Positions 9,016 through 19,154 of a DNA stretch of 64,000 bases are shown here, in pieces. The notes under the pieces were generated by a model that was not told the DNA's origin, made no database searches, and saw nothing but the letters and a program-made list of their open reading frames with translations. The first letter of the stretch is position 1. Each line of letters opens with the position of its first letter. This DNA is from Aeromonas diversa CDC 2478-85 (GTDB lineage: Bacteria; Pseudomonadota; Gammaproteobacteria; Enterobacterales; Aeromonadaceae), in assembly GCF_000819805.1 (NCBI RefSeq), contig NZ_CDCE01000035.1:1-64000 (forward strand), written 5' to 3'. The translations under genes and the position numbers were made by a program.

Positions 9016-9335
9016 GCCTCGCCCGCCTCCACCGGAAAGTCGCGGCGCCACGCCTCGAAGCCGCCGTCCAGGCTATAGACCTCCTCGAAACCCTGTTGCA
9101 GCAGATATTGGGCGGCCCCCTGGCTGCTCACCCCGTGATAGCACATGACGATGACCGGGGTCTCGAAGTCGGTCTGGTTCATAAACTGCACCAGGGTGCC
9201 GTTGGTCAGGTGGAAGGCCCCCGGCGCGTGGGCGGTGGCGAAGGATTGCGGGTCGCGGATATCCACCAGGCGTGCCACACCGGCGCTCAGCTTCTGATGG
9301 GCGTCGGCGGCAGAGATGTGGGCAAATTGATCCAT
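9012..9335 (-). CDS. glpE: Thiosulfate sulfurtransferase (single-domain rhodanese)
   Basis: Cytosolic rhodanese that moves sulfane sulfur from thiosulfate to cyanide or thioredoxin. The ATG at 9335 gives 107 residues, against 108 in E. coli GlpE; the longer open frame to 9425 lacks homology. The active-site loop CYHGVSS begins at Cys65, the same position as in E. coli. It is the first gene of a glpE-glpG unit with overlapping stop and start. Confidence 0.92.
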   Translation of the reverse strand: MDQFAHISAADAHQKLSAGVARLVDIRDPQSFATAHAPGAFHLTNGTLVQFMNQTDFETPVIVMCYHGVSSQGAAQYLLQQGFEEVYSLDGGFEAWRRDFPVEAGEA

Positions 9336-9493
9336 GAAGGTGTCCTGTCGGTTACGTTGTGCGCCAGTGTACTCCAAGGTGAGCGCGTCGCTAACCCCAT
9401 AAAGCGCGTGGAGAAACGGGAACAATTTTCTTCAATACCGCGGCGTGTGGCTGCCGTTAGGGTGGGCAGGTTCACACGACGAGGATACGCGCT

Positions 9494-10078
9494 ATGGAAA
9501 CGAGTTTGCTGTTGTCGATGACCGGGTTCGCACTGGTCATGTCGATCTCCCCCGGGCCGGTCAATCTGGTGGCCTTCGGTGCGGGCGCCCGCCACGGCTT
9601 TCGCGCCACGACGGGGCACGTGCTGGGGGCCACCCTGGGATTTGTGCTGCTGTTGGTGTTGATGTGCGCGGGTCTGAGCGGTCTGCTGCTGCGCTGGCCC
9701 CTGTTGGCCGGGGCGCTGCACTGGGGCGGCTTGCTGTTCATGGGCTACGTGGCGTGGCTGCTGGTGGCCGACAGCGGCGAGCTGGCCCTGCGCGAGCCGG
9801 CGGCGCCGGCCCTGCACCACGGGGCCCTGATGCAATGGCTCAATCCCAAGGCCTGGCTGGCCGCCAGCATGGGGGCGGGGAGCTACGTGGGCGATGGGGC
9901 TACCGAGCGCATCGTTTTGTTCGCCGGTCTCTACTTCGTGGTCTGTCTGCTCTCCATCGCCTGTTGGGCCTATGCCGGCAGCCGGTTGCGTGAGCGACTC
10001 TGGCAGGGGCGGCGGCAACGCTGGCTCAATCGGGCCATGGCGGTGTTGTTGGTCGGGGTGGTTATTCTGCAGGGATGA
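9494..10078 (+). CDS. LysE/RhtB-family amino-acid exporter
   Basis: Inner-membrane exporter of 194 residues with about six transmembrane helices and the family signature near the N-terminus (SISPGPVNLVAFGAGARHG). LysE/RhtB proteins export amino acids or related metabolites; the substrate here cannot be read from sequence. The gene converges on an AraC-type regulator and their 3' ends overlap by 17 nt (10062-10078). Exporter and AraC regulator pairs are common, so the neighbour may control it. Confidence 0.85.
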   Translation: METSLLLSMTGFALVMSISPGPVNLVAFGAGARHGFRATTGHVLGATLGFVLLLVLMCAGLSGLLLRWPLLAGALHWGGLLFMGYVAWLLVADSGELALREPAAPALHHGALMQWLNPKAWLAASMGAGSYVGDGATERIVLFAGLYFVVCLLSIACWAYAGSRLRERLWQGRRQRWLNRAMAVLLVGVVILQG

Positions 10079-10889
10079 CAGAGCGGTAGCGTCCCGGGGT
10101 GGCGGCCACCCGCCGCTTGAAGTGGTGCTGGAAGTGGGCCTGATCGGCGAAGCCGCAGCGCAGGGCCGCCTCGGCTAGGGGCGTGCCGCCGCGCAGCAGG
10201 TCTCGGGCATGGCGAATGCGCCGGTCGAGCAGGTAGGCGTGGGGCGTCATGCCGTAGTGTCGGGTGAAGCTGCGTACCAGATGCGATGGGGTGATGCCCG
10301 CCGCCGCGCTCAGCTCTGCCAGAGGCAGCGCACGGGTGCAGTCGTCGCGGATCAGCTCGGCGGCCCGCTCCAGATGGGCCGGCGGTCGATCGTCCCAGTG
10401 CGCCGGGGTGAGGCGGCCCAGCAGCTGGTGGAAAAAATGGTGGCAGGCCTCCTCTCGCGCCAGCGGCTCTGGGCCGGTGAGCCGCCGATATAGCTCGGTG
10501 AGGCTGCGATAGAGGTGCGGATCACGGCTCGCCGTGGTGTCGAAGAGGTGCAGGCCCGTGCCGAGCCCTGCCTCCTGCTGTTGTTGCTCCAACCAGTCGT
10601 TGTCCACATAGAACATCAGATAGGACCAGGGCTGGTCGTCGACGGGATTGCAGGCATGCACGTCGTCCGGGTTCATCAGCACCAGGGAGCCGGTAGCGAC
10701 GGCTTGCCGTGAGCGTCGGTTGAGGTAGGTGCTGTTGCCCCCCGTGATGGCACCGACCGAAAAGTGTTGATGGCTGTGTGGGTCGTAGCAGACCTGGCGC
10801 CCGTCGCGTACGGCGCGCGCCTCGATGAAGGGGAGGGTCGGATCGTGCCAGAACTGGTGCCGATCCGGCGTGTTGCCGGCCTGCTTCAC
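10062..10889 (-). CDS. AraC-family transcriptional regulator at the end of the liv operon
   Basis: Regulator of about 275 residues: an N-terminal cupin-like sensing domain (about 1-160; a FWHDPTLPFIEARAV opening, YDPHSHQHFSVGAI and a PDDVHAC segment) and a C-terminal double helix-turn-helix domain (about 175-272; LPLAELSAAAGITPSHLVR and CGFADQAHFQHHFKR). The likely start is GTG at 10889, immediately after the livF stop at 10891; GTG 10898 inside livF is an alternative. This spacing suggests translation coupled to livF. It also overlaps the exporter gene at its 3' end. It may sense an amino acid and set import against export, which is inference from position. Confidence 0.8.
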   Translation of the reverse strand: MKQAGNTPDRHQFWHDPTLPFIEARAVRDGRQVCYDPHSHQHFSVGAITGGNSTYLNRRSRQAVATGSLVLMNPDDVHACNPVDDQPWSYLMFYVDNDWLEQQQQEAGLGTGLHLFDTTASRDPHLYRSLTELYRRLTGPEPLAREEACHHFFHQLLGRLTPAHWDDRPPAHLERAAELIRDDCTRALPLAELSAAAGITPSHLVRSFTRHYGMTPHAYLLDRRIRHARDLLRGGTPLAEAALRCGFADQAHFQHHFKRRVAATPGRYRSVIPAE

Positions 10890-10890
10890 A

Positions 10891-11595
<705 letters not shown>

Positions 11596-11602
11596 GATTC
11601 CC

Positions 11603-12367
11603 TTACGATTCACCCAGATAGGCCTTGATCACGGCCGGATTGTCACGCACCTGTTGCGGGGTGCCATCGGCCAGGGGGGTGCCCTGGTTGACCACGAAGA
11701 TGTGGTTGGAGATGCCCATCACCAGCTTCATGTCGTGCTCGATCAGCAGCACCGAAACCCCGAACTCGTCGCGCAGGTCTGTGATGAGTTCGTTGAGCTC
11801 GTCGGTCTCGTGGGGGTTGAGGCCGGCGGCCGGCTCGTCGAGCATCAGCAGCTCGGGCCGGGTCGCCATGCAGCGGGCTATCTCGAGACGGCGCTGCTGG
11901 CCATAGGCCAGATTGCCGGCGCTGCGGTTGGCCAGATCCTTGAGTCCCACCTTCTCGAGCCAAAAACCCGCCTGCTCCAGCCCCTCGCGCTCGGCGCGGC
12001 GAAAGGCCGGGGTCTTGAACAGGCCGGCGATGAAGCTGGTGTTGAGGTGGCGATGCTGGGCGACCAGCAGGTTCTCCACCGCCGTCATGTCCTTGAACAG
12101 ACGCACGTGCTGAAAGGTGCGCACCACCCCCTTGCGAGCGATGAGATGACCGGGCAGCCCCTGTATCTCCTCGTCACGGTAGCGGATCACCCCACCACTC
12201 GGTCGATAGAAGCCGGTCAGGCAGTTGAAGATGGTGGTCTTGCCGGCCCCGTTGGGCCCGATCACCGACACCACTTCCCCCTTCTTGACCCTGAGGTTGA
12301 CGCCGTTGACTGCCAGCAGGCCACCAAAGCGCATGGAGAGGTCGTTTACTTCCAACAGGGGGCTCAT
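11603..12367 (-). CDS. livG: Branched-chain amino-acid ABC transporter ATPase LivG
   Basis: Second ATPase of the importer, 254 residues. Walker A is GPNGAGKTT, the Q-loop region reads RTFQHVRLF, and Walker B is [13 protein letters not shown] followed by [13 protein letters not shown]. The signature region reads [16 protein letters not shown], so the usual LSGGQ is replaced by LAYGQ as in other LivG proteins. Its start overlaps the livM stop by 4 nt. Confidence 0.95.
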   Translation of the reverse strand: MSPLLEVNDLSMRFGGLLAVNGVNLRVKKGEVVSVIGPNGAGKTTIFNCLTGFYRPSGGVIRYRDEEIQGLPGHLIARKGVVRTFQHVRLFKDMTAVENLLVAQHRHLNTSFIAGLFKTPAFRRAEREGLEQAGFWLEKVGLKDLANRSAGNLAYGQQRRLEIARCMATRPELLMLDEPAAGLNPHETDELNELITDLRDEFGVSVLLIEHDMKLVMGISNHIFVVNQGTPLADGTPQQVRDNPAVIKAYLGES

Positions 12368-13635
12368 TTCTTCAACTCCAGATGCGGACGGGTCATCGGC
12401 AGCAGCCCCTGGGGGCGCCAGATCATCATGAAGACCATCAAGAGGCCGAACATCAGCATGCGATACTCGTTGAACTCGCGGGCCAGCTCGGGCAGCACCG
12501 TCATCACGATGGCGGCCAGCACCACCCCGATCTGGGAGCCCATGCCCCCCAGCACCACTATGGCCAGCACGATGGCCGACTCGATGAAGACGAAGGACTC
12601 GGGGCTGATAAAGCCCTGGCGCGCGGCGAAGAAGCTGCCGGCAAAGCCGGCGAAGGCGGCGCCTATGGTGAACGCGGTCAGCTTGATGATGGTGGGGTTG
12701 AGGCCCAGCGACTTGCAGGCGATCTCGTCCTCACGCAGGGCCTCCCAGGCGCGGCCGAGCGGCATGCGCAGCAGGCGGTTGATGATCACCAGGGTGACGA
12801 CCACCAGCAGCAGCGCCATCAGATAGAGGAAGATCACCTTGTGGTTGGCGTTGTAGGTGATGCCGAAGAACTCGTGGAAAGTCTCCCAGCCACCGTCCTT
12901 GACGGTGCGGTTGAACTCCAGGCCACCCAGGGTTGGCTTGGGGATCCCCGAGATGCCGTTCGGGCCGCCGGTCAGGCCGGTCATGTTGTTGAGCAGGATG
13001 CGGATGATCTCGCCAAAGCCCAGGGTGACGATGGCCAGATAGTCGCCGCGCAGGCGCAGCACCGGGAACCCGAGGAAGAAGCCAAAGGTCGCCGCCATCA
13101 GGCCGGCGATGGGCAGGCACTCCCAGAAGCTCAGGCCGAAGTAGGTATTGAGCAGGGCATAGCTGTAGGCGCCGACCGCATAGAAGCCGACGTAACCGAG
13201 GTCGAGCAGGCCGGCGAGGCCCACCACCACGTTCAGCCCCAGCCCCAGCATGATGTAAATCAGGGTCAGGGTGGCCAGATCGATGGCGCCACGGGAGGCC
13301 ATGAAGGGCCAGCTCACCGCAAACAGCAGCACCAGCACGGCGGTGAGGTTATAGAGTTTGGGCGCCTCTTCGGGGCTTGGCAGCACCAGCTTGGTGAAGC
13401 CGACCGAGAAGCCGCTGATGGAGGCCTGGAACAGCCTGGATATCTGGCCGCGCAGCATCTGAAACCAGAACACCAGGGTGGCGCCGCCCAGCAACCAGGC
13501 CAGCGACACGTCGAGTCGGCTGACCACCAGCAGGCGGGTGCCGTCGGTTTCCAGTTTAAAGCCGAGCAGCCAGAAGGAGAGCACCAGCAGCACCAGGCTA
13601 GCGATGCAGGCATGAATGAATTGACGTTTCATCAT
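12364..13635 (-). CDS. livM: Branched-chain amino-acid ABC transporter permease LivM
   Basis: Membrane permease subunit that pairs with LivH. The ATG at 13635, behind GGAG five bases upstream, gives 423 residues, close to E. coli LivM (425); the frame remains open upstream only because of the duplicated livH tail. The protein has two N-terminal hydrophobic segments, then the family core with [37 protein letters not shown] and the cytoplasmic loop [19 protein letters not shown] that contacts the ATPases. The C-terminus reads [14 protein letters not shown] as in E. coli. Confidence 0.95.
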   Translation of the reverse strand: MMKRQFIHACIASLVLLVLSFWLLGFKLETDGTRLLVVSRLDVSLAWLLGGATLVFWFQMLRGQISRLFQASISGFSVGFTKLVLPSPEEAPKLYNLTAVLVLLFAVSWPFMASRGAIDLATLTLIYIMLGLGLNVVVGLAGLLDLGYVGFYAVGAYSYALLNTYFGLSFWECLPIAGLMAATFGFFLGFPVLRLRGDYLAIVTLGFGEIIRILLNNMTGLTGGPNGISGIPKPTLGGLEFNRTVKDGGWETFHEFFGITYNANHKVIFLYLMALLLVVVTLVIINRLLRMPLGRAWEALREDEIACKSLGLNPTIIKLTAFTIGAAFAGFAGSFFAARQGFISPESFVFIESAIVLAIVVLGGMGSQIGVVLAAIVMTVLPELAREFNEYRMLMFGLLMVFMMIWRPQGLLPMTRPHLELKK

Positions 13636-13718
13636 ACGTTCTCCACCTCCGGACGACCCAGGATGCTGCGTGCGGACATGAACAGCTGCGCGAGAGCATG
13701 CATAGATTGGTTTTTCAT
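13632..13718 (-). CDS. 28-residue bridging ORF carrying a copy of the LivH C-terminus
   Basis: Between livH and livM a short frame starts with ATG overlapping the livH stop (ATGA at 13715-13718) and ends with TGA overlapping the livM start (13632-13635). Its C-terminal half, [11 protein letters not shown], is a near copy of the LivH tail [11 protein letters not shown], and the DNA of the two tails is clearly homologous with an offset of about 83 nt. It therefore looks like a tandem duplication of the livH 3' end that has stayed in frame. The likeliest role is to carry ribosomes from livH to livM; a functional peptide is less likely. Confidence 0.5.
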   Translation of the reverse strand: MKNQSMHALAQLFMSARSILGRPEVENV

Positions 13719-14641
13719 ACCTTCTCGACCTCCGGGCGACCCAGGATGCCGGTGGGCATGAAGAGCAGCACACCGATGAGCAGGGCGAAGGCCATCACAT
13801 CCTTGTATTCGGTACTCAGATAGCCAGCGGTCATGGCCTCGACCACGCCGAGCAGCAGGCCACCGAGCACGGCGCCGGGAATGCTGCCGATGCCGCCCAG
13901 CACCGCCGCCGTAAAGGCCTTCAAGCCGGCCATGAAGCCGAGATAGGGATTGATGACCCCGTAGTACATGCCGAGCAGCACGCCGGCCACGGCCGCCAGG
14001 GTGGCGCCGATGACGAAGGTCACGGCGATCACCACGTTGGTGTCGATGCCGAGCAGGTTCGCCATCTTGATGTCCTCGGCGCAGGCGCGGCAGGCGCGGC
14101 CCATGCGCGAGCGACCGATGAACTGGGTCAGGGTCAGCATGGTGACGAAGGTCACCACGAAGATGATGATCTGCATCCAGGAGAGTGAGGCCTGGAAGCC
14201 GTTGTCGCTGCCGATCTCGATCCCGCCCGTGATCAGTGCCGGCAGGGCTATGTCTCGTGACCCTTGCGCCATGCGCACCAGGTTTTGCAGGAAGATCGAC
14301 ATGCCGATGGCCGAGATGAGGGGGATCAGCCGGTTGCCGCCGCGTAGCGGCCGGTAGGCGACCCGCTCTATGGTCCAGCCGTAGCTGCCGGTGATGATGA
14401 TGCTGACCAGGAAGGCCCCTCCCAGCAGCAGAAAGGTGCTGTCGATGCCCATCATCATGAGCCCTGCCATCACCATGAAGGCGACGTAGGAGCCGATCAT
14501 GTAGACCTCGCCGTGGGCGAAGTTAATCATGCCGATGATGCCGTAGACCATGGTGTAGCCGATGGCGATCAGGGCATAGGTACTGCCAATGGTCAGCCCG
14601 TTGAGTAGCTGCTGGACAAAATAGAGGAGGTGTTCGGACAT
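13715..14641 (-). CDS. livH: Branched-chain amino-acid ABC transporter permease LivH
   Basis: Membrane permease subunit of 308 residues, the E. coli length. It opens with a [20 protein letters not shown] segment, contains the coupling-loop region [19 protein letters not shown] and ends [13 protein letters not shown]. Eight or so hydrophobic helices are visible. It lies downstream of the binding-protein gene, separated by a stable hairpin that probably sets the ratio of binding protein to permease. Confidence 0.95.
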   Translation of the reverse strand: MSEHLLYFVQQLLNGLTIGSTYALIAIGYTMVYGIIGMINFAHGEVYMIGSYVAFMVMAGLMMMGIDSTFLLLGGAFLVSIIITGSYGWTIERVAYRPLRGGNRLIPLISAIGMSIFLQNLVRMAQGSRDIALPALITGGIEIGSDNGFQASLSWMQIIIFVVTFVTMLTLTQFIGRSRMGRACRACAEDIKMANLLGIDTNVVIAVTFVIGATLAAVAGVLLGMYYGVINPYLGFMAGLKAFTAAVLGGIGSIPGAVLGGLLLGVVEAMTAGYLSTEYKDVMAFALLIGVLLFMPTGILGRPEVEKV

Positions 14642-14675
14642 ACTGCGTTCCCTGTACGAGCCCGATAGCTGGAAT

Positions 14676-14697
14676 CGGGGTGGCCTGAGCCACCCCG
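14676..14697 (-). terminator. Intercistronic hairpin between livK and livH
   Basis: Perfect 9-bp stem CGGGGTGGC / GCCACCCCG with a 4-nt loop, just after the binding-protein stop on the minus strand and with no T-run. Such hairpins usually protect the upstream mRNA or partly attenuate, giving more binding protein than permease. Confidence 0.6.
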
Positions 14698-14707
14698 TTG
14701 GCGGTGC

Positions 14708-15829
14708 TTACTTAAGCTGGGTGGAGGTGCCGTCGGCGTGCCACTGGAAGATGCCGAACTCGAAGCCCTTCAGGTCGCCGTTCTTGGCCCAGTTGAGCTG
14801 GCCCATGACGGTATCGATCGGCATGCCCTTGATGGCGGCGGCCACCGCGGCCGGATCTTCGTCGCCGGCCTTGGCGATCCCGGCAGCCATGGTCTGCACG
14901 GCGGCGTAGGTGGTCCACACGAACGGCCCCGAGGAGTCCTGGCCCTTGGCCTTGAACGCCTCGACCAGCTTAGCGTTGGCCGGCTCCAGGTCATATTTCT
15001 TCGGCAGGGTCACCAGCAACCCCTCGGAGCCCTGGCCGGCGATGGCAGAGATGTCCTTGTTGCCCACCCCTTCCGGGCCCATGAACCTGGCCTTGAGCCC
15101 CTTCTCGTGGGCCTGACGCAGGATCAGCCCCAGCTCGGGGTGGTAGCCACCGTAGTAGACGAAGTCGACGTTCTCTTTTTGCAGCTTGGCGATCAGGGCG
15201 GAGAAGTCCTTGTCGCCGGCGGTGATGCCTTCGAACGCCACCACCTTGACGCCCGCCTTGTCGAGCGCGGCCTTCACGCTGGAGGCGATCCCCTCACCGT
15301 ACTGCTTCTTGTCGTGGATAACGGCCACGTTCTTGGGTTTCACCTGCTCGATGATGTACTTGGCGGCGGTCGGGCCCTGATCGCTGTCGAGGCCTATGGT
15401 GCGCAGCACCAGCTGATAACCGCGCTCGGTGATCTTGGGGTTGGTAGAGGCGGGGGTGATCATCAGCACGCCCTCGTCCTCGTAGATGTCGGAGGCGGGC
15501 AGGGTGTTATCGGAGCAGAGGTGGCCAACCACGAACTTGACGCCGTCGTTGATCACCTTGTTGGCGACCGCGACCGCCTGCTTCGGATCGCAGGCGTCGT
15601 CATAGATCACCGCCTCGATCTGCTTGCCGGCGATGCCCCCGGCCTGGTTGATCTGTTCGACTGCCATGCGACCGCCGGTGAACTGCATGTCACCGTACTG
15701 GGCGACCGGACCTGTCACCGGACCGGCGATGCCGATCTTGACGGTATCGCCGGCCATGGCGAGGGATGAGGCGCCAAAGAGAGCCATAGAAATGGCGGCG
15801 CGGACGGCTGTTCTGCTCCAATTATTCAT
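14708..15829 (-). CDS. livK: Periplasmic Leu/Ile/Val-binding protein
   Basis: Periplasmic binding protein (373 residues) that delivers branched-chain amino acids to LivHMGF. A typical signal peptide ends at LAMA (about residue 26). The mature part starts DTVKIGIAGPVTGPVAQYGD and has the paired cysteines CDPKQ...GHLCSD of the Leu-binding fold, then MITPASTNPKITERGYQLVL. AAGGGA lies upstream of the ATG. livJ and livK cannot be told apart by sequence alone; the symbol is used for the single copy here. It is the first gene of the minus-strand operon. Confidence 0.93.
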   Translation of the reverse strand: MNNWSRTAVRAAISMALFGASSLAMAGDTVKIGIAGPVTGPVAQYGDMQFTGGRMAVEQINQAGGIAGKQIEAVIYDDACDPKQAVAVANKVINDGVKFVVGHLCSDNTLPASDIYEDEGVLMITPASTNPKITERGYQLVLRTIGLDSDQGPTAAKYIIEQVKPKNVAVIHDKKQYGEGIASSVKAALDKAGVKVVAFEGITAGDKDFSALIAKLQKENVDFVYYGGYHPELGLILRQAHEKGLKARFMGPEGVGNKDISAIAGQGSEGLLVTLPKKYDLEPANAKLVEAFKAKGQDSSGPFVWTTYAAVQTMAAGIAKAGDEDPAAVAAAIKGMPIDTVMGQLNWAKNGDLKGFEFGIFQWHADGTSTQLK

Positions 15830-16117
15830 CGATTCGTCCCTTAATCAGTGGATTATTTTACGTCCAACCGACATCCCCTCTGATCGGACATACTCTGTTT
15901 CTATCATCCCGACGGTAGCCGGGACAAGCGGTTCAAGATGCTGAATCAAAAGCGGATGAACAGCTATGACCAGCCAAATGATTCAATTTTGAAAGCCTGG
16001 CTAGAGTAATAAGCTGATGGTGCCTTAAATGCAAACAATTATGTTGCTAGTGTGTTAATGTGCAATACAAAGCGCGCCAGCTAGTAGTCTGATTTTGCTC
16101 CCACTTTGGCCAAATAC
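15830..16117. promoter_or_regulatory. Divergent control region of livK and the LacI-type regulator
   Basis: This gap is much more AT-rich than its neighbours and holds no credible gene. It must carry the liv promoter on the minus strand. An imperfect palindrome, GCAAACAATTATGTTGC, lies near 16030 and may be a regulator site. I could not define the liv promoter elements with confidence. Confidence 0.45.
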
Positions 16118-16149
16118 CGTTTGTGCAAACGATACCCCCAGTCTAGATT
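16118..16149 (+). promoter_or_regulatory. Candidate promoter and operator of the LacI-family gene
   Basis: A -35-like TTGTGC (16121-16126) and -10-like TAGATT (16144-16149) are 17 bp apart. The -35 lies inside the near-palindrome CGTTTGTGCAAACG (16118-16131), which has perfect 6-bp half-sites. A LacI/PurR-type dimer bound there would block the promoter, suggesting autoregulation. Confidence 0.5.
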
Positions 16150-16245
16150 GGCAAATTATGAAAAAACGTTGGCAGCTACCCCGAACATCAAGCCTTTATG
16201 CGGGAAATCTGCTAATGTTCCGCCTTTGTTATTCAGGAGACTGAG

Positions 16246-17250
16246 ATGGCCACCATCAAGGATGTTGCCGCTCGAGCCGGCGTATCCATCTCCACCGTCT
16301 CGCATGTGCTCAATCACACTCGCCGGGTCAGCGAAGACGCGACCCAGAAGGTGCTTGAGGCGGTGGCAGAGCTTAACTACGCCCCTAACTCGGTGGCGCG
16401 AAGCCTCAAGGTCAATTCGACCAAGACCATTGGCATGCTGGTGACCACCAGTGCCAACCCCTTTTTCGCCGAGGTGGTGCAGGGTGTCGAAGCCTACTGC
16501 TTCGAGCAGGGCTACAGCCTGATCCTCTGCAACACCGAAAACCAGCCGCCTCGCCAACGCCACTATCTGCGTATGCTGATGGAGAAGCGGGTCGACGGTT
16601 TGCTGGTGCTGGGTACCGACATCGACAGCACACTGCGCGACATGCTGCGCAGCTACAAGAATGTGCCACAGGTGGTGCTCGACTGGGGTACCGAGTGCGA
16701 CTTTGCCAATGTCATCAATGACAACGCTCGCTCCGGGGCGAGTATGGCGACCCGCTATCTGGTTGAGCAGGGACACACCGACATCGCCTGTATCACGGGT
16801 CAGCTCGGCAAACAGACCACTCAGCAGCGCCTCGACGGGGTGCGCGATGCCCTGGGCGAGCACGGGCTCACCCTTGCCGAGGCGCGCATCTTCGAAGGGG
16901 ACTACGAGAGTCAGAGTGGCTTCGATCAGATGAAGCACATTCTGGCGTTGAACCCAAGGCCGACGGCCGTCTTTGCCTTCGACGATCCCATGGCGATCGG
17001 CGCCATCTGCGCCGCCTGGGAAGCCGGGGTCAAGGTGCCGGACGAGATCTCTGTGGTCGGCTACGACGACGTGGAGATGGCGCGCTTCTCCAGCCCGCCG
17101 CTGACCACCATCCGCCATCCCAAGGCCGAACTCGGTCAGATGGCGGTGCAGCAGCTGATGGGTCGGATCCGCAACAAGGAGCTGTCGGTCGAGTCCTTCA
17201 CCGTCGAGCCCGAGCTGATCATCCGCCACTCGGTCAAATCGTTGAAATAA
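16246..17250 (+). CDS. LacI/GalR-family regulator, RbsR/PurR-like
   Basis: DNA-binding repressor of 334 residues: an N-terminal LacI helix-turn-helix (MATIKDVAARAGVSISTVSH), the hinge helix SVARSLKVN (about 48-57) and a periplasmic-binding-protein-like effector domain. The hinge and the stretch after it (IGMLVTTSANPFFAEVVQGVE) resemble RbsR more than PurR, and the effector domain has RbsR-like CFEQGYSLILCNTE. No ribose or purine genes are nearby, so neither symbol is assigned. CAGGAGA lies upstream of the ATG. A palindrome in its promoter may be its own operator. Confidence 0.85.
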   Translation: MATIKDVAARAGVSISTVSHVLNHTRRVSEDATQKVLEAVAELNYAPNSVARSLKVNSTKTIGMLVTTSANPFFAEVVQGVEAYCFEQGYSLILCNTENQPPRQRHYLRMLMEKRVDGLLVLGTDIDSTLRDMLRSYKNVPQVVLDWGTECDFANVINDNARSGASMATRYLVEQGHTDIACITGQLGKQTTQQRLDGVRDALGEHGLTLAEARIFEGDYESQSGFDQMKHILALNPRPTAVFAFDDPMAIGAICAAWEAGVKVPDEISVVGYDDVEMARFSSPPLTTIRHPKAELGQMAVQQLMGRIRNKELSVESFTVEPELIIRHSVKSLK

Positions 17251-17266
17251 GCGGCGCTGAAAACGC

Positions 17267-17297
17267 AGAGGGAGGCCTGGTGCCTCCCTCTTTTTTT
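17267..17297 (+). terminator. Terminator of the LacI-family gene
   Basis: Perfect 10-bp stem AGAGGGAGGC (17267-17276) / GCCTCCCTCT (17282-17291) followed by a run of seven T, between convergent genes. Confidence 0.9.
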
Positions 17298-17306
17298 GCT
17301 CGCACG

Positions 17307-17834
17307 TCAGTAGTTGATGCTGACGTACTCCACCTCGGGGATCCCCATCTGCCCCTTGAGGTGCACCGTCAGCACGAAGAAGAAGTTGGCCAGCAGGTTA
17401 CTGAAGCGGTAGAGGATGGGATCGAACGCCACGCCATCTTCCTCCAGCCTGACCAGCAGGCGTACCACCTTCTTGGCGCCGCAGCGGCACAGGTGCAGGG
17501 TCGGCACCGGCATGGGGCCGCGTGGCAACACGAAGCCGGTGACCCGGCCCCGGGTGACCTCGTTGTAGTGATCGTAACGACCCTTGAGCCAGTCGAGATC
17601 GGCCTCGAAGATGCCCAGGCGTCCGCGTACCGAGCCGTTGAGGTTGTAGATGAGTCGCTGCAAGCGATCGAGATCGACCGCCACCTCGTCCACCCCGTCC
17701 GGCAGCATGGCCATCACGGCACCCACCTGAGAGCAGAGCTCGTCGGTGGCGATCTCATAGTCACACTGGAGCCGGGTCTCGAAGATGAAGGGATAGCAGA
17801 GCTCGCGCTTGTCGCGCGGGTGTTTCGGGTTCAT
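17307..17834 (-). CDS. Cobalamin adenosyltransferase-like (PF01923) protein
   Basis: A 175-residue protein whose second half fits the PduO/EutT-type ATP:cob(I)alamin adenosyltransferase family: GFVLPRG, then LHLCRCGAKKVVRLLVRL and a C-terminal RFSNLLANFFFVLTVHL, matching the usual order of FVLPGG, an Arg-rich helix and a LSDYLFVLAR-like helix. The N-terminal ATP-binding TRxGD motif of PduO is not obvious, so catalytic activity is uncertain. No cobalamin genes are nearby. There is no strong ribosome binding site before the ATG at 17834. It lies 65 nt downstream of the DUF5610 gene and may be cotranscribed with it. Confidence 0.6.
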   Translation of the reverse strand: MNPKHPRDKRELCYPFIFETRLQCDYEIATDELCSQVGAVMAMLPDGVDEVAVDLDRLQRLIYNLNGSVRGRLGIFEADLDWLKGRYDHYNEVTRGRVTGFVLPRGPMPVPTLHLCRCGAKKVVRLLVRLEEDGVAFDPILYRFSNLLANFFFVLTVHLKGQMGIPEVEYVSINY

Positions 17835-17899
17835 GAGGCGTGGTCGCTGGTGGAACGGTCAGCCAGTGTGCCAGCGCCGGGCGGCGCTGGCAAACCGGG

Positions 17900-19000
17900 T
17901 CAGCCGAGCAGGCGCAGGGCGTCCAGCAGGCGTTGGTTGAAGCCGGTGAAGCGTCCCTGTTCCGCCACATCGTGCCCTTGAGCCCCCAGCACCGACTGGG
18001 TGAGCTGTTGCTGGCTGTCGGGGGGGAGTTGCTGATCGGCGCGCTGTTGCCAGTCCGTCAGCTTGGGCAGGTAGTCGGCCAGCGGCTTGAGGGCGTCTTG
18101 CAGTGTGTTGCCCTGGTAGGCCGCGCTCATCTTGCTGTGCTGCTTGAGCTTGAGGCTGAAGCCGACCAGCTGGCTGTCGTCAAGCTGCAGATCGCCCACC
18201 TTGCCCATCAGCTCATCCAGGTTGCCCGAGAAGAAGGACTGGCCCAGCTCGTCGATACCCTTGATCAGCTTGCCGATGGCGCCCATCTCCTCGTCGCTGA
18301 GATCCCCCTGCAGCGAGAAGCTGAAGCTCTGGCTGTTCTGGAAACTCACCTTGCTGCCCTTGTCCCCCTGATCGTGCTTGAACTGCCAACTGTCGTTGAA
18401 GCGCAGCACCACCTTGTCACCGTCCTTGGTCTGGATCTCGAGGGAGCCTTGCTGGCGGCTTGCCATCTCGATTGAGGCCATTTCGGTGGGGGAGATATCG
18501 CCGAAGAACTCCTTCTCGAACTGATCGAGCCCCTCCTGGATCAGCTTGTAGCTCTGATCGATACCGGTCTTGATGTCTTCGTTGTCGGTGGCATAGTCGC
18601 CGAGCATCTTCTTGGCCTCGGCGAAGCCCATGTCGACGCCCTTGCGAGCCTGCTCCATCATCTTGGTCAGGCTGTCGTCATCCTTGCCATCGGCGCGCGC
18701 CATGCCCATTCGGCCCGTGACGAAGGAGAGCACGTTCTTGGACACCTCTTCGAAGTCGAACAGGGTGTCTGGCGTGACTTCCTCGGTCTGCTTGGGGGCC
18801 TGGTACTTGGCACCGTTGAGCTCGAGGCTGAATTGCAGCGCCTGCTGCACCAGCACCTGAGCCCACTTGGGCCGGCCGTGTAGCGAGACCTGATCGGTCC
18901 GATCCTGGCTCTGGGTTTCCCCTGTAGCGGCCTGAGCCTTGGCCTTCTGAGCCAGATCGCTGCCCTGGGCGAGCGTCTTGGCGACTCCGTCGATTTGCAT
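17900..19000 (-). CDS. DUF5610 domain protein
   Basis: A 366-residue soluble acidic protein without signal peptide or membrane segment, with a strong GGGGAGGA site 7 nt upstream of its ATG. The part at about 75-150 (LFDFEEVSKNVLSFVTGRM followed by an MMEQARKGVDMGFAEAKKML helix) fits DUF5610 as I know it from Vibrio, Shewanella and Aeromonas. A central region (about 180-240) rich in alternating polar and hydrophobic residues may form beta structure. Function is unknown. The family assignment rests on recall of the pattern only. Confidence 0.65.
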   Translation of the reverse strand: MQIDGVAKTLAQGSDLAQKAKAQAATGETQSQDRTDQVSLHGRPKWAQVLVQQALQFSLELNGAKYQAPKQTEEVTPDTLFDFEEVSKNVLSFVTGRMGMARADGKDDDSLTKMMEQARKGVDMGFAEAKKMLGDYATDNEDIKTGIDQSYKLIQEGLDQFEKEFFGDISPTEMASIEMASRQQGSLEIQTKDGDKVVLRFNDSWQFKHDQGDKGSKVSFQNSQSFSFSLQGDLSDEEMGAIGKLIKGIDELGQSFFSGNLDELMGKVGDLQLDDSQLVGFSLKLKQHSKMSAAYQGNTLQDALKPLADYLPKLTDWQQRADQQLPPDSQQQLTQSVLGAQGHDVAEQGRFTGFNQRLLDALRLLG

Positions 19001-19154
19001 GCTTATATCCTCCCCACATGCCCCCGTGATCTTGCTATCGGCCTGACTGGATAAATCTTGACCACAAAAAACTGGACAACCGTCACTCGCCTCTTAAAAT
19101 CCCCCCCTCGGGCTCGTGCCCGCCCCGTTTTCGGCTTCGTCCATGAGGTATTCG

